NCBI RefSeq assembly: GCF_016863655.1
Contig: NZ_BOPH01000122.1
Coordinates: forward strand, 1-50,118
Reading direction: 5' to 3'
DNA: 50,118 bases
Source: Virgisporangium ochraceum
GTDB taxonomy: Bacteria; Actinomycetota; Actinomycetes; Mycobacteriales; Micromonosporaceae
In this document: positions 29,551 to 37,919 of the stretch, one piece after another
Layout: the number at the start of each line of letters is the position of its first letter
Position numbering within the stretch: position 1 is the first letter of the stretch
Program-made: the position numbers and the translations under genes
Notes under the pieces: generated by a model
The model's database searches: none
The model's input: only the letters and a program-made list of their open reading frames with translations
Told to the model about the DNA's origin: nothing

Positions 29551-30768
29551 GTGGGCAGGTTCGGTACCGGCCGGGCGCCGATGGGCCGGCAGGAGGTCGA
29601 CGAGGCGCTCCGCACCCTCGCGGCCGACCACCAGCGCATCGCGGAGGCGCTGTACGCGATGGACACCCATCCCGCGCACACGCTGCTGGCGACCGCGCCG
29701 ACCTCTGGGCGCACCGCCGCCGCGTGGAACGAGGCCCAGGTGCGCATGGGCGCCATCTGGGCCGACTTCACCGCGTTCGGCACCGCGCTCGACGCGGCCC
29801 GGGTCGCGCGGGCGCGCAAGGCCCGGCCCGGCGGCAGCGACCTCGCCAGGCTCACCGACCTGCTCACCGGCCCGGCGGTCACCACGTCCGGACCCGCCGG
29901 CGCCCTGCCGCTGCCCGTGGCGGTGCGGTACCTGATCGACTGCTGCATGGCCGTCACCGTCGCGTTCGACCAGATCGCGACCGCGGCCGACGCCGTCGCG
30001 AACCGGCTCGCCCCGATCGCCGCCGCGATCGCGGAGGCCGAACGGCTGTCGGCCGACCTCGGCGACCCGCCGGCGACCATCACCGGGCGGCGCACCGAGC
30101 TGGCCGAGATCAGCGCCGTCGCGGTCGCCGACCCGCTGGGCGCCGCCGCCGGAGGCGAGCTCGACGCGACGCTGCGCCGGCTCGCCGCCAACGCCACCGC
30201 CGCCCGCGACCGGCTCCAGGCGGCCGTCGCCGTGAAGACCGGGCTGGGCGCCCGGCGGGCCGCGACGAGCGCAGCCATCGACGACGTGGTCGCGGCCGAG
30301 GAGGCCGTACACGCCGCCTACGCCGTGGCACACGAGAAGATCGCCGACCCGGGGCTGCCGCCGCCACCGTCGGCCGCGCCGGGCCTGCGCGACCGGTGGA
30401 CCGCCCTCGCGGCGCCCGGTGGCGGGCCGCCCGGGTCGGCCGGCCTGCTGCGGTTCGGAGCCGAGCTCGACGACCTCGACCGGGCCGTCGCCGCCGCCCG
30501 GCAACGGGCCGACCTGCTGCGTTCGGCCGCCACCGGGCTGGTGGAGCGGCGCGACGAGCTGCGCGGCCGGCTCGACGCGTACCGGGTCAAGGGTGCCCGG
30601 CTCGGGCTGGCCGAGCACCCCGACCTCACCGAGCGGCACCGCGCCGCCCACGGCCTCCTGTACACGCGGCCCTGCGACCTGCCGGCCGCGACGAAGGCGG
30701 TGCACGCCTACCAGCAGCTCCTGGCGACGCTCACCGCCGCGCCGATCGAAGGGAGGAAGCCGCGATGA
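29551..30768 (+). CDS. Unrecognised helical protein between glnH and pknG
   Basis: About 405 residues, Ala-rich and almost entirely helical by pattern, with no signal peptide or membrane segment. Heptad-like stretches (VDEALRTLAADHQRIAEALY, ELDDLDRAVAAARQRADLLR) suggest coiled coils. One Cys pair occurs (DCCMA). The GTG start lies 2 nt after the glnH stop and the last codons overlap the pknG ATG by ATGA, so it is made with GlnH and PknG. It is absent from the mycobacterial glnX-glnH-pknG locus as I know it. A cytoplasmic adaptor between GlnX and PknG is a reasonable guess, no more. ATG 29581 is an alternative start. Confidence 0.75.
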   Translation: MGRFGTGRAPMGRQEVDEALRTLAADHQRIAEALYAMDTHPAHTLLATAPTSGRTAAAWNEAQVRMGAIWADFTAFGTALDAARVARARKARPGGSDLARLTDLLTGPAVTTSGPAGALPLPVAVRYLIDCCMAVTVAFDQIATAADAVANRLAPIAAAIAEAERLSADLGDPPATITGRRTELAEISAVAVADPLGAAAGGELDATLRRLAANATAARDRLQAAVAVKTGLGARRAATSAAIDDVVAAEEAVHAAYAVAHEKIADPGLPPPPSAAPGLRDRWTALAAPGGGPPGSAGLLRFGAELDDLDRAVAAARQRADLLRSAATGLVERRDELRGRLDAYRVKGARLGLAEHPDLTERHRAAHGLLYTRPCDLPAATKAVHAYQQLLATLTAAPIEGRKPR

Positions 30769-33197
30769 ACTGTCGACGTCCGGGCTGCACGGGCAGCTAC
30801 GGTCCCGAGGGCTACTGCGACGAGTGCGGCCGCAAGGCGCCCGCCGCACCGGCGCAGGCCTCACCGCCCGGCCAGCCGCACGGGTCCGCGCCTCCGGCGC
30901 CGCGGCCCGGCCCGCCGCACGAGTACGGGCCCGCGTCGCGGCCCGTCTCCTCAATGGCGCAACCCACGGACGGACCGCAACCACATGTCCTGGCGCCGGA
31001 GCTGACACCGACCGGCTCCGCGGTCGCGCCCGACGCGTGGGGCGACCTCAACGCGGCGTTCGGCGCGACCACCGGCGCCGGGCCGGCCGTGTCGACCCCG
31101 ACCGCCGCGAGCGGGCCGCCCAGCGGCAGCGGCGTGTCCCGGTCGGGCCGGCGCAGCCGCTCCTCACGCGGACGGCTCGGTGCCGGCCTGCTCGACATGC
31201 CGCGCATCCCGCGCCGCGACCCGCAGCAGGCCGTGCTCGCCGACCCCGTGGTGCAGGAGAAGCGGCGCTACTGCGCCCGCTGCGACCACCCCGTCGGTCG
31301 CAGCCGCAACGGACAGCCCGGCCTCACCAGCGGGTTCTGCCCCACCTGCCGCTCGCCGTACTCGTTCCTGCCGCGGCTGTCGGCCGGCGACCTCATCAGC
31401 GGCCGGTACGAGGTGCTCGGCTGCCTCGCCCACGGCGGCCTCGGCTGGATCTACCTCGCGCGCGACCGCAACGTCTCCGACACCGTCGCCGACCGGTGGG
31501 TCGTGCTCAAGGGCCTGATCGACACCGGCGACCCCGACGCGATGGCGGCGGCCGTCGCCGAGCGGCGGTTCCTGGTCAACGTCGACCACCCGCACATCGT
31601 GAAGATCCACGACTTCGTGAGCCACCCCGACCCGCGCACCGGCACCGCGGTCGGGTACATCGTCATGGAGTACGTCGGCGGGCCGTCGCTGCGCGACCTG
31701 CTGCTGACCAACCGCGACCAGACCAGCGCCGCGCTGCCGCTGCCGCAGGTGCTCGCCTACGCCCTCGACGTCCTGCCGGCCCTGGGCTACCTGCACGACC
31801 GCGACCTGCTGTACTGCGACTTCAAGCCCGACAACGTCATCCACGCCGACGACCAGATCAAGCTCATCGACCTCGGCGCGGTCCGACGCATCGACGACGT
31901 GACGAGCGCGGTCTACGGCACACCCGGCTACCAGGCGCCGGAGGTGTCGACGGTCGGCCCGTCGGTCGCCTCCGACATCTACACCGTCGGACGGGCGCTC
32001 GCGGTGCTCAGCTTCGGGTTCCGCGGCTTCTCCACCACCTACGTCGACCGGCTGCCCGACCGGGGCGAGGTGCGGCTGCTCGCCACCGAGGAGTCGTTCG
32101 ACCGGCTGCTGCGCAAGGCCACCCACCGCGACCCGGCCCGCCGGTTCCCGTCGACCTCCGACATGGCCGAGCAGGTGCGCGGCGTGCTGCGCGAAGTGCT
32201 GTCGGCGTACGACGGCGTGCCGCGGCCGGAGCCGTCGGCCCAGTTCACCCGCGAACGGCGGGTGTTCGGCACGGTGGCCGGTCTCTTCGACGGCTCCGAG
32301 GACGGCCACGTCAACGGCGCGACGGTCGCCGCCGCGCTGCCGTTGCCGCTGCCCGACCCCAGCGACCCCGGCGTCGGCTACCTCGCCACGGTCGCCACCA
32401 CCGACCCCGCGGAACTGGTCGCGGTGCTCGCCAACGCGCCGGTGCAGTCGGTCGAGATCGGGCTGCGGCTGGTCCGGGCCCGCATCGAGCTCGGCGACAC
32501 CGACGGCGCGTTCGCCGACCTCGACTCCGCCCGCGGGTTCACCGACTGGCGCATCGACTGGCACCGCGGCCTCGCCGCGCTGCGCGCCGACCGGCCGGCC
32601 GAGGCGCGGGCGGCGTTCGACGCCGTCTACAGCGAGCTGCCCGGCGAGCCGGCCGCCCGTCTCGCGCTCGCCGCCGCCACCGAGCTCGACGGCGACCCGC
32701 GCGGCGCCGAGCCCCGGTACGAGCGGGTGTGGCTCACCGACCGCGACTTCGTCAGCGCCGCGTTCGGGTTGGCCCGCATGCGGCTGGCCCGCGGCGAACG
32801 GGCCGGCTGCGTGAGCGTGCTCGACGAGGTTCCCGACAGCTCCAGCCAGTACCTGGTGGCACAGGTGGCCGCGGTGCGGGCCAAGGTCGGCGCCGAGCTG
32901 GCGCACGTGCTGGAGACCGATCTGCTCGACGCGTCCGGCCGCCTGCAGCGGCTGCGGCTCGACGTCGAGCGCAACGCGTGGTTGGCGGTGGAGATGCTGG
33001 AGAGGTCGTTGGCCTGGGTCGGCCATTCGGGGCGGACGTCCGGATCGCAGGTGCTCGGGCACGAGCTCAGCGAGCGGTCGCTGCGGCTCGGGCTGGAGCA
33101 GGCGTACCGGGCGCTGGCGAAGATGGCCCCCGACCCGGAGAGCCGGGTCGGCTGGGTCGACCGGGCCAACACCGTGCGGCCGAGGACGTGGGTATGA
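30765..33197 (+). CDS. pknG: Serine/threonine protein kinase PknG
   Basis: 810 residues against 750 in M. tuberculosis. An extra N-terminal zinc ribbon (CRRPGC...YCDECG, residues 3-21) precedes a disordered Pro/Ala/Ser segment. The rubredoxin-like element with YCARC and FCPTC is at about 170-196. The kinase begins near 213 with LAHGGLGWIYLA; the ATP Lys is in VVLKGL (~248), the catalytic loop is YCDFKPDN (~352) and the metal motif is LIDLGAVRR (DLG for DFG). Residues about 520-800 are TPR-type repeats. This is the PknG domain order. The kinase controls nitrogen and TCA metabolism in mycobacteria by phosphorylating an FHA protein. GGGAGGAAG lies 7 nt before the ATG. Confidence 0.95.
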   Translation: MNCRRPGCTGSYGPEGYCDECGRKAPAAPAQASPPGQPHGSAPPAPRPGPPHEYGPASRPVSSMAQPTDGPQPHVLAPELTPTGSAVAPDAWGDLNAAFGATTGAGPAVSTPTAASGPPSGSGVSRSGRRSRSSRGRLGAGLLDMPRIPRRDPQQAVLADPVVQEKRRYCARCDHPVGRSRNGQPGLTSGFCPTCRSPYSFLPRLSAGDLISGRYEVLGCLAHGGLGWIYLARDRNVSDTVADRWVVLKGLIDTGDPDAMAAAVAERRFLVNVDHPHIVKIHDFVSHPDPRTGTAVGYIVMEYVGGPSLRDLLLTNRDQTSAALPLPQVLAYALDVLPALGYLHDRDLLYCDFKPDNVIHADDQIKLIDLGAVRRIDDVTSAVYGTPGYQAPEVSTVGPSVASDIYTVGRALAVLSFGFRGFSTTYVDRLPDRGEVRLLATEESFDRLLRKATHRDPARRFPSTSDMAEQVRGVLREVLSAYDGVPRPEPSAQFTRERRVFGTVAGLFDGSEDGHVNGATVAAALPLPLPDPSDPGVGYLATVATTDPAELVAVLANAPVQSVEIGLRLVRARIELGDTDGAFADLDSARGFTDWRIDWHRGLAALRADRPAEARAAFDAVYSELPGEPAARLALAAATELDGDPRGAEPRYERVWLTDRDFVSAAFGLARMRLARGERAGCVSVLDEVPDSSSQYLVAQVAAVRAKVGAELAHVLETDLLDASGRLQRLRLDVERNAWLAVEMLERSLAWVGHSGRTSGSQVLGHELSERSLRLGLEQAYRALAKMAPDPESRVGWVDRANTVRPRTWV

Positions 33198-33271
33198 GCG
33201 AGCGTCAGCGAGCGAATCATCAACTCAGTGCTCGCGAATGCATCGCGGAGCGCAGCGGAGCGATCAGATGA
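33194..33271 (+). CDS. Possible 25-codon linker ORF between pknG and the PP2C gene
   Basis: ATG overlaps the pknG stop (ATGA at 33194) and its stop overlaps the PP2C ATG (ATGA at 33268), so it exactly bridges the two genes. The peptide starts MSERQRANHQ and ends ERSGAIR. The DNA is built from AGCGAGCG-type words (AGCGAGCGTCAGCGAGCG, GGAGCGCAGCGGAGCGA), which look like an inserted repeat. Whether it is translated for coupling or is only a repeat is unclear. Confidence 0.3.
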   Translation: MSERQRANHQLSARECIAERSGAIR

Positions 33272-34248
33272 GTGTCTGCCCGTCGTGCGACGGGCCGATC
33301 CACGACGGCGAGCGGTACTGCGAGCGGTGCGGCGCCGACCTGCGGGCCAGCGGCGCCGATCCGGCGCGCGGGCTGTCGTGGCGGTCGACCACGTCGGGTG
33401 TGCTGCCGTGCCCGGGCTGCGGCGAGACCGCGATCACCGCCGAGGGGCACTGCGACCGGTGCGGGCGGGCGCGGGTCAACGGCACCGACCGGATGGAGAT
33501 CACCGTTCCCGGGGTGGCCGGCGTCACCGACCGGGGGCTCCTGCGCGGGCGCAACGAGGACGCGCTCGCGGTCGGCCGGTTCGGGTCCGCGACCCTGGCG
33601 GTGGTGTGCGACGGCGTGTCGACCTCGCCGTCGGGCGACCTGGCCGCCCGGGTGGCCGTCGACTCCGCGATCGTGGTGCTGCTCGACACGCTCGCCCGCG
33701 GGGCGACCGCGGCGCAGGCCGTCGAGGCCGCGACCGGTGCCGCCGCCGACGCCGTGGCCGCGCTGCCCGGCGCGCGGGCCGCGGACGTGCCGCCGAGCTG
33801 CACGTACGTGGCGGCGGTGGTGGCACCCGACGGCATCACCGTCGGCTGGGTCGGCGACAGCCGCGCCTACTGGGTCGGCGCGTACGGCGTCGAGGCCAGG
33901 CAGCTGACCGTCGACGACTCGCCCGCCGCCCAGCTCGCCGCGACGGGCGTGCCGGTGCCCGGCGTCGACCCGCACTCGGTGGCGCTGCTGCGCTGGCTCG
34001 GCGCCGACGCGCCCGACACCCGCGCCCGCGTCGCGACACTGCGACCCGACGGGCCGGGCCGGCTGCTCGTCTGCTCCGACGGCCTGTCGCGGTACGCCAA
34101 GGACCCCGCCGAGCTGGTCGCGGCCGCGCTGGGCGGCTCCGAGGCCGACGCGGCGCGGGCGCTCACGCGGCTCGCGCTGGAAGGCGGGGGCCGTGACAAC
34201 ATCACGGTGGCGGTGCTGCCGTTCCCGCCACCCGCGCAGGAGGGCTGA
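33268..34248 (+). CDS. PP2C-family serine/threonine phosphatase with two zinc ribbons
   Basis: 326 residues. Two zinc ribbons come first: CPSC...YCERCG (4-21) and CPGC...HCDRCG (about 48-65). The PP2C domain follows with VTDRGLLRGRNEDA, VVCDGVST, VGWVGDSRAYWV, LVCSDGLSRYA and GGGRDNITVAVL; all metal-binding aspartates are present, so it should be active. It is the likely partner that reverses PknG phosphorylation. Start MSVCPSCDG is chosen over the ATG at 33238 because GGAG lies 8 nt upstream and the protein then begins right at the zinc ribbon, as its neighbours do. Confidence 0.92.
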   Translation: MSVCPSCDGPIHDGERYCERCGADLRASGADPARGLSWRSTTSGVLPCPGCGETAITAEGHCDRCGRARVNGTDRMEITVPGVAGVTDRGLLRGRNEDALAVGRFGSATLAVVCDGVSTSPSGDLAARVAVDSAIVVLLDTLARGATAAQAVEAATGAAADAVAALPGARAADVPPSCTYVAAVVAPDGITVGWVGDSRAYWVGAYGVEARQLTVDDSPAAQLAATGVPVPGVDPHSVALLRWLGADAPDTRARVATLRPDGPGRLLVCSDGLSRYAKDPAELVAAALGGSEADAARALTRLALEGGGRDNITVAVLPFPPPAQEG

Positions 34249-34249
34249 C

Positions 34250-35563
34250 GTGACAGAGCCGGGCTTCACCGCCGACGTCTATCAGAACGAGTACCTGCCC
34301 GAGGGCGGTCGGGTGGTCGATGCCGTCGTGACGGTCACCGCCGCGTCGGGAGGTTTTGTCGGACGCACGTCAGCGGCCTCCTCCGCCCAGGTGATCATCA
34401 TCGACACGTCGGGTTCGATGGCCTACCCGCCGACGAAGCTGACCAACGCCAAGAAGGCAACGCTGGCCGCCGTGCACGCGCTGCACGACGGGGTGCCGTT
34501 CGCGATCGTGTCCGGCGACTCGATGGCCCGCATGGTCTACCCGACCCGGGAGGGCATGGAGGCGGCCTCGCCGGCCACCCGGGCCCGGGCCGAGAACGCC
34601 GTGCGGCGGCTCAGCGCGTCGGGCGGCACCGCGATGAGCACCTGGCTGAAGCTGGCCGAGCGGCTGTTCGCTGAAAACGGTAGATCTGTCGCCGAGAGAG
34701 GCGACGGCCACGGCGCCGACGTCAACCACGCGATCCTGCTCACCGACGGGCAGAACGGCGAACCGGCCAGTCGGCTCACCGACGTCCTCGGGCTGTGCGA
34801 GGGGAAGTTCGTGTGCGACAGCCGCGGCGTCGGCACCGACTGGCGGGCCACGGAGCTGCGCCAGATCGCCTCGGCGCTGCTCGGCTCGGCCGACGGCCTG
34901 GAGTCACCCGAACAGCTGCCCGACGTGTTCCAGGCACTCACCGAACGGGCGATGGGCAAGGAGATCGCCCGGGTGTCGTTGCGGCTCTGGACGCCCGCCG
35001 GCTCTACGGTTCGGTTCGTGAAGCAGGTGTTCCCGCACATCGAGGACCTCACCGGCCGGCGTACCGCCGTGAGCGACCGCATCGGCGACTACCCCACGGG
35101 CGCGTGGGGCGCGGAGAGCCGCGACTACCACGTGTCGATCGAGGTCGAGCCCGACGCGGTCGGTGAGGAGATCCTGGCCGCGCGGGTCAGCCTCGTCGCC
35201 GGCGAGCGGACGCTGGTCCAGAAGCTGGTTCTGGCCCGGTGGACCGACGACACGGCGCTGTCGACGCGGCTGAGCCCGCACGTCGCCCACTACACGGGCC
35301 AGGCCGACCTGGCCGCCGCGATCCAGGAGGGCATGGCCGCCCGCGCCGCCGGTGACGACGAGGTGGCCACGGCCAAGCTCGGCGCGGCCGTGCGGCTGGC
35401 TGCCGCGTCGGGCCGCGACGATACGGCGAAGCTGCTGCGCAAGGTGGTCGACGTGGTCGACGAGGAGAGTGGCACGGTGCGGCTCAAGCGGACCCCCGAC
35501 GCGGTCGACGCCGAGATCGTCGACGTGCGCTCGACGGTCACGCGCCGGGTCCGGGGCAGTTGA
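34250..35563 (+). CDS. von Willebrand factor A domain protein
   Basis: 437 residues. A complete metal-ion-dependent adhesion site is visible: DTSGSM (about 53-58), the Thr in SGGTAMSTW and the Asp in ILLTDGQN. A beta-rich middle part and a helical C-terminus (AAIQEGMAARAAGDDEVATAKLGAAV) follow. There is no signal peptide, so it acts in the cytoplasm. VWA proteins often occur with FHA proteins, kinases and phosphatases in actinobacterial signalling clusters; the partner is not known. GTG start with AGGAGGG 6 nt upstream; its stop overlaps the FHA start. Confidence 0.88.
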   Translation: MTEPGFTADVYQNEYLPEGGRVVDAVVTVTAASGGFVGRTSAASSAQVIIIDTSGSMAYPPTKLTNAKKATLAAVHALHDGVPFAIVSGDSMARMVYPTREGMEAASPATRARAENAVRRLSASGGTAMSTWLKLAERLFAENGRSVAERGDGHGADVNHAILLTDGQNGEPASRLTDVLGLCEGKFVCDSRGVGTDWRATELRQIASALLGSADGLESPEQLPDVFQALTERAMGKEIARVSLRLWTPAGSTVRFVKQVFPHIEDLTGRRTAVSDRIGDYPTGAWGAESRDYHVSIEVEPDAVGEEILAARVSLVAGERTLVQKLVLARWTDDTALSTRLSPHVAHYTGQADLAAAIQEGMAARAAGDDEVATAKLGAAVRLAAASGRDDTAKLLRKVVDVVDEESGTVRLKRTPDAVDAEIVDVRSTVTRRVRGS

Positions 35564-36399
35564 TGCCGACCTGCCCACGGGGTCACGCCTCGGCCGCCAC
35601 CGACTACTGCGACGTGTGCGGCCGGTCGATGACCGCGCCGGTCACCTCGGGCTCGCCCTCGACGTCGGTGGTGACCCCGCCCCCGACGCCGCCCGCCGCC
35701 GACCCGGACGCCGGCGACGCCTGCCCGCTGTGCGGGACGCCGAGGTCGGGGCGGTTTTGCGAGGTCGACGGGTACGACTTCATGACCGCGACGCTCATGG
35801 AGGCTCCCGCTCCGTCGTCGCCCGCGCCGGCGCCTGGGCCGGTTTCTGGGCCGGCGACTGGGCCGGCTTCCGGGCCGGCGACTGGCCCGGCTTCCGGGCC
35901 GGCTTCCGGGCCGGCGACTGGCCCGGCTTCCGGGCCGGCTTCCGGGCCGGCTTCCGGGCCGGTCGTGCCCGAGCCCCGGCCGGCGCCTCCGGCCGAGGAG
36001 GGACCGGCGACCGGGGTGACCGTGAGCGCGGACCGCACCTACTACGAGATCGTGCGGGCCGCCGGCGGCCCCGACGCCGGTGCGCTGGTGTTCCCCGACT
36101 TCTGCCCGGAACGGCAGTTCCCGCTGCGGGGCAGCCAGGTACTGGTCGGGCGGCGCAGCCGCAGCCGCGGCATCCACCCCGACATCGACCTGACCGGCCC
36201 ACCCGAGGACCCGGGCATCTCGCATGCCCACGCCCTGTTCCTCCCCCAGGCCGACGGGTGGGCGGTGGTGGACCTGGGCTCGGCGAACGGAACGTACGTC
36301 AACGACCCGGCGAAGCCGATCCCGGTGCGGGCCCCGATCGCGGTCAAGCCGGGGGACCGCATCTTCGCCGGCGCCTGGACGGTCATCACGGTCACCTAG
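35563..36399 (+). CDS. FHA-domain protein with two zinc ribbons
   Basis: 278 residues. Paired Cys motifs CPRGH...YCDVCG (4-22) and CPLCGTPRSGRFCEVDG (about 53-68) look like zinc ribbons, the second lacking one clear Cys. A GPAS/GPAT repeat linker (92-131) leads to the FHA domain (about 175-278) with VLVGRRS, ISHAHALF and SANGTYVN, the residues that bind phosphothreonine. It is a plausible reader or substrate of PknG, taking the place of mycobacterial GarA; an N-terminal ETTS phosphorylation motif as in GarA is not present. ATG shares one base with the VWA stop; a TTG one codon earlier is possible. Confidence 0.9.
   Translation: MPTCPRGHASAATDYCDVCGRSMTAPVTSGSPSTSVVTPPPTPPAADPDAGDACPLCGTPRSGRFCEVDGYDFMTATLMEAPAPSSPAPAPGPVSGPATGPASGPATGPASGPASGPATGPASGPASGPASGPVVPEPRPAPPAEEGPATGVTVSADRTYYEIVRAAGGPDAGALVFPDFCPERQFPLRGSQVLVGRRSRSRGIHPDIDLTGPPEDPGISHAHALFLPQADGWAVVDLGSANGTYVNDPAKPIPVRAPIAVKPGDRIFAGAWTVITVT
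35836..35955 (+). repeat. 12-bp in-frame tandem repeat, 10 copies
   Basis: Ten units close to GGGCCGGCTTCC encode GPAS, GPAT or GPVS and form the linker between zinc ribbons and FHA domain. Copies are nearly identical at the DNA level, so copy number probably varies between strains. Confidence 0.9.
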
Positions 36400-36409
36400 G
36401 GACGGTGGG

Positions 36410-36476
36410 CAAGATCGCCGTTCGAGGAGCGGAACTCAAGTCAGACTCGAGGTTGCTTCCGCTGATCGCGATCTTG
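36410..36476. repeat. Imperfect palindrome of 67 bp
   Basis: Outer arms CAAGATCGC (36410-36418) and GCGATCTTG (36468-36476), middle arms AGCGGAA (36428-36434) and TTCCGCT (36457-36463), and inner arms CTCAAGTC (36435-36442) and GACTCGAG (36444-36451) nest around base 36443. It may terminate the signalling operon, but the layered arms are more elaborate than an ordinary terminator. Confidence 0.8.
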
Positions 36477-36579
36477 GGCAGCCGCGCGCGGGGAGGCGGC
36501 GCGGGGAGGCGGCGCGGCGGGCCGGGCGCCTGCAATCACGGTCACCTGGCCGGCGCGGCCGCCCCGTGCCTGTTCATGG

Positions 36580-36636
36580 ACGACGCTCCATTTAGTGCGG
36601 CTTGCGGCCCAGAATCCGCACTGGATAGAGCGTCGT
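36580..36636. repeat. Second imperfect palindrome of 57 bp
   Basis: CGACGCTC (36581-36588) and AGTGCGG (36594-36600) pair with CCGCACT (36616-36622) and GAGCGTCG (36628-36635), separated by two 5-nt internal loops and a 15-nt terminal loop. It could be a terminator-like hairpin or a protein-binding inverted repeat. Confidence 0.8.
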
Positions 36637-36711
36637 TGATTTAAGGGCGCCGGCCCGCCCGCGCGGCGGAAGATCGCGGCGAGGCGTAGCGGGGTCACCC
36701 GGTGGGGTATC

Positions 36712-36717
36712 TAGACT
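36712..36717 (+). promoter_or_regulatory. Putative -10 (TAGACT) of ald
   Basis: TAGACT, within GTATCTAGACT, lies about 73 nt upstream of the ald start. No convincing -35 is visible, which would fit an activator-dependent promoter. Confidence 0.3.
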
Positions 36718-36790
36718 TCGGCTCAGCGGCGTCGTGTCGTACGAGTGGCGGCAACGGGGCCGCCCGCGGTGTCGCAGGAGGTGGCTGGTC

Positions 36791-37906
36791 GTGAAGGTTG
36801 GGGTTCCGCGGGAGGTCAAGAACCACGAGTACCGGGTGGCGATCACACCGGCGGGGGTGCACGAGTTCGTCCGTAACGACCATGAGGTCTTCATCGAGGC
36901 GGGGGCCGGCCTCGGGTCGTCGATCAGCGACGAGGAGTTCCGCGCCGCCGGCGCGACGATCCTGCCCGGTGCCGACCACGTGTGGGACGAGGCGGAGCTG
37001 ATCCTCAAGGTCAAGGAGCCGATCGCCGAGGAGTACGGGCGGATGCGCAAAGGGCAGGTGCTGTTCACGTACCTGCACCTGGCCGCGTCGAGGGCGTGCA
37101 CCGACGCGCTGGTGGAACGGCAGGTCACGGGCATCGCCTACGAGACGGTGGAGCTGCCCGACCGGTCGCTGCCGCTGCTCGCCCCGATGAGCGAGGTCGC
37201 GGGCCGGCTCGCCCCCATGGTCGGCGCGTACCACCTGATGCGTCAGGGTGGCGGGCGGGGCGTGCTCATGGGCGGCGTCTCCGGCGTGTACGCGGCCAAG
37301 ACCGTGGTGATCGGGGCCGGCGTGTCGGGCATGAACGCGGCGGCGATCGCCCTCGGCATGCAGGCCGAGGTGCTGCTGCTCGACAAGAACATCCACCGGC
37401 TGCGTGACGCCGACCGGATCTACCAGGGGCACCTGCAGACGGTCGCGTCGAACCTGTACGAGATCGAGAAGGCGGTGCTCGACGCCGACATGGTGATCGG
37501 GGCGGTGCTCGTGCCCGGCGCGAAGGCGCCGACGCTGATCAGCAACGAGCTGGTGAAGCGGATGAAACCGGGCAGCGTGCTCGTCGACATCTCCATCGAC
37601 CAGGGTGGTTGCTTCGAGGACAGCAGGCCGACCACGCACGCCGAACCGACGTACCGGGTGCACAACTCGATGTTCTACTGCGTGGCGAACATGCCCGGCG
37701 CCGTGCCGCACACCAGCACGTACGCGCTCACGAACGTCACGTTGCCCTATGCCCTGGAGCTCGCGAACCGTGGCTGGCGCGAGGCGCTCAACGCCGACCC
37801 GGCGCTGGCCAAGGGCCTCAACACGTACGGCGGGCAGGTCACGTACGGTCCGGTCGCCGAGGCGCACGGTATGCCGCACCGACCGCTCCAGGCCGTGCTG
37901 GCTTAG
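36791..37906 (+). CDS. ald: Alanine dehydrogenase
   Basis: 371 residues, the same length as the M. tuberculosis enzyme. It interconverts L-alanine and pyruvate plus ammonia with NAD. Catalytic residues K75 (KVKEP) and H96 (YLHLAAS) are in the expected places, the nucleotide fold has VVIGAGVSGMNAA and the active-site Asp is in VLVDISIDQGG. GTG at 36791 with AGGAGG 9 nt upstream gives the standard N-terminus MKVGVPREVKNHEYRVA; the ATG-like start at 36734 would add an unrelated 19 residues. It probably joins nitrogen and redox metabolism controlled next door by the PknG module. Confidence 0.96.
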   Translation: MKVGVPREVKNHEYRVAITPAGVHEFVRNDHEVFIEAGAGLGSSISDEEFRAAGATILPGADHVWDEAELILKVKEPIAEEYGRMRKGQVLFTYLHLAASRACTDALVERQVTGIAYETVELPDRSLPLLAPMSEVAGRLAPMVGAYHLMRQGGGRGVLMGGVSGVYAAKTVVIGAGVSGMNAAAIALGMQAEVLLLDKNIHRLRDADRIYQGHLQTVASNLYEIEKAVLDADMVIGAVLVPGAKAPTLISNELVKRMKPGSVLVDISIDQGGCFEDSRPTTHAEPTYRVHNSMFYCVANMPGAVPHTSTYALTNVTLPYALELANRGWREALNADPALAKGLNTYGGQVTYGPVAEAHGMPHRPLQAVLA

Positions 37907-37919
37907 AGGCAGGACTCGC

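Larger units (their letters stand above)
36400..36790. other. Intergenic region FHA-ald (391 bp)
   Basis: No gene is supported. It holds two long imperfect palindromes (36410-36476 and 36580-36635) and a putative ald promoter. Parts are less GC-rich than the surroundings. Confidence 0.75.

Noticed and set aside
34193..36399. Type VI secretion or toxin-antitoxin locus suggested by kinase, phosphatase and FHA genes
   Set aside because: No sheath, tube, baseplate, toxin or immunity genes are present; the neighbours are GlnX/GlnH sensors.
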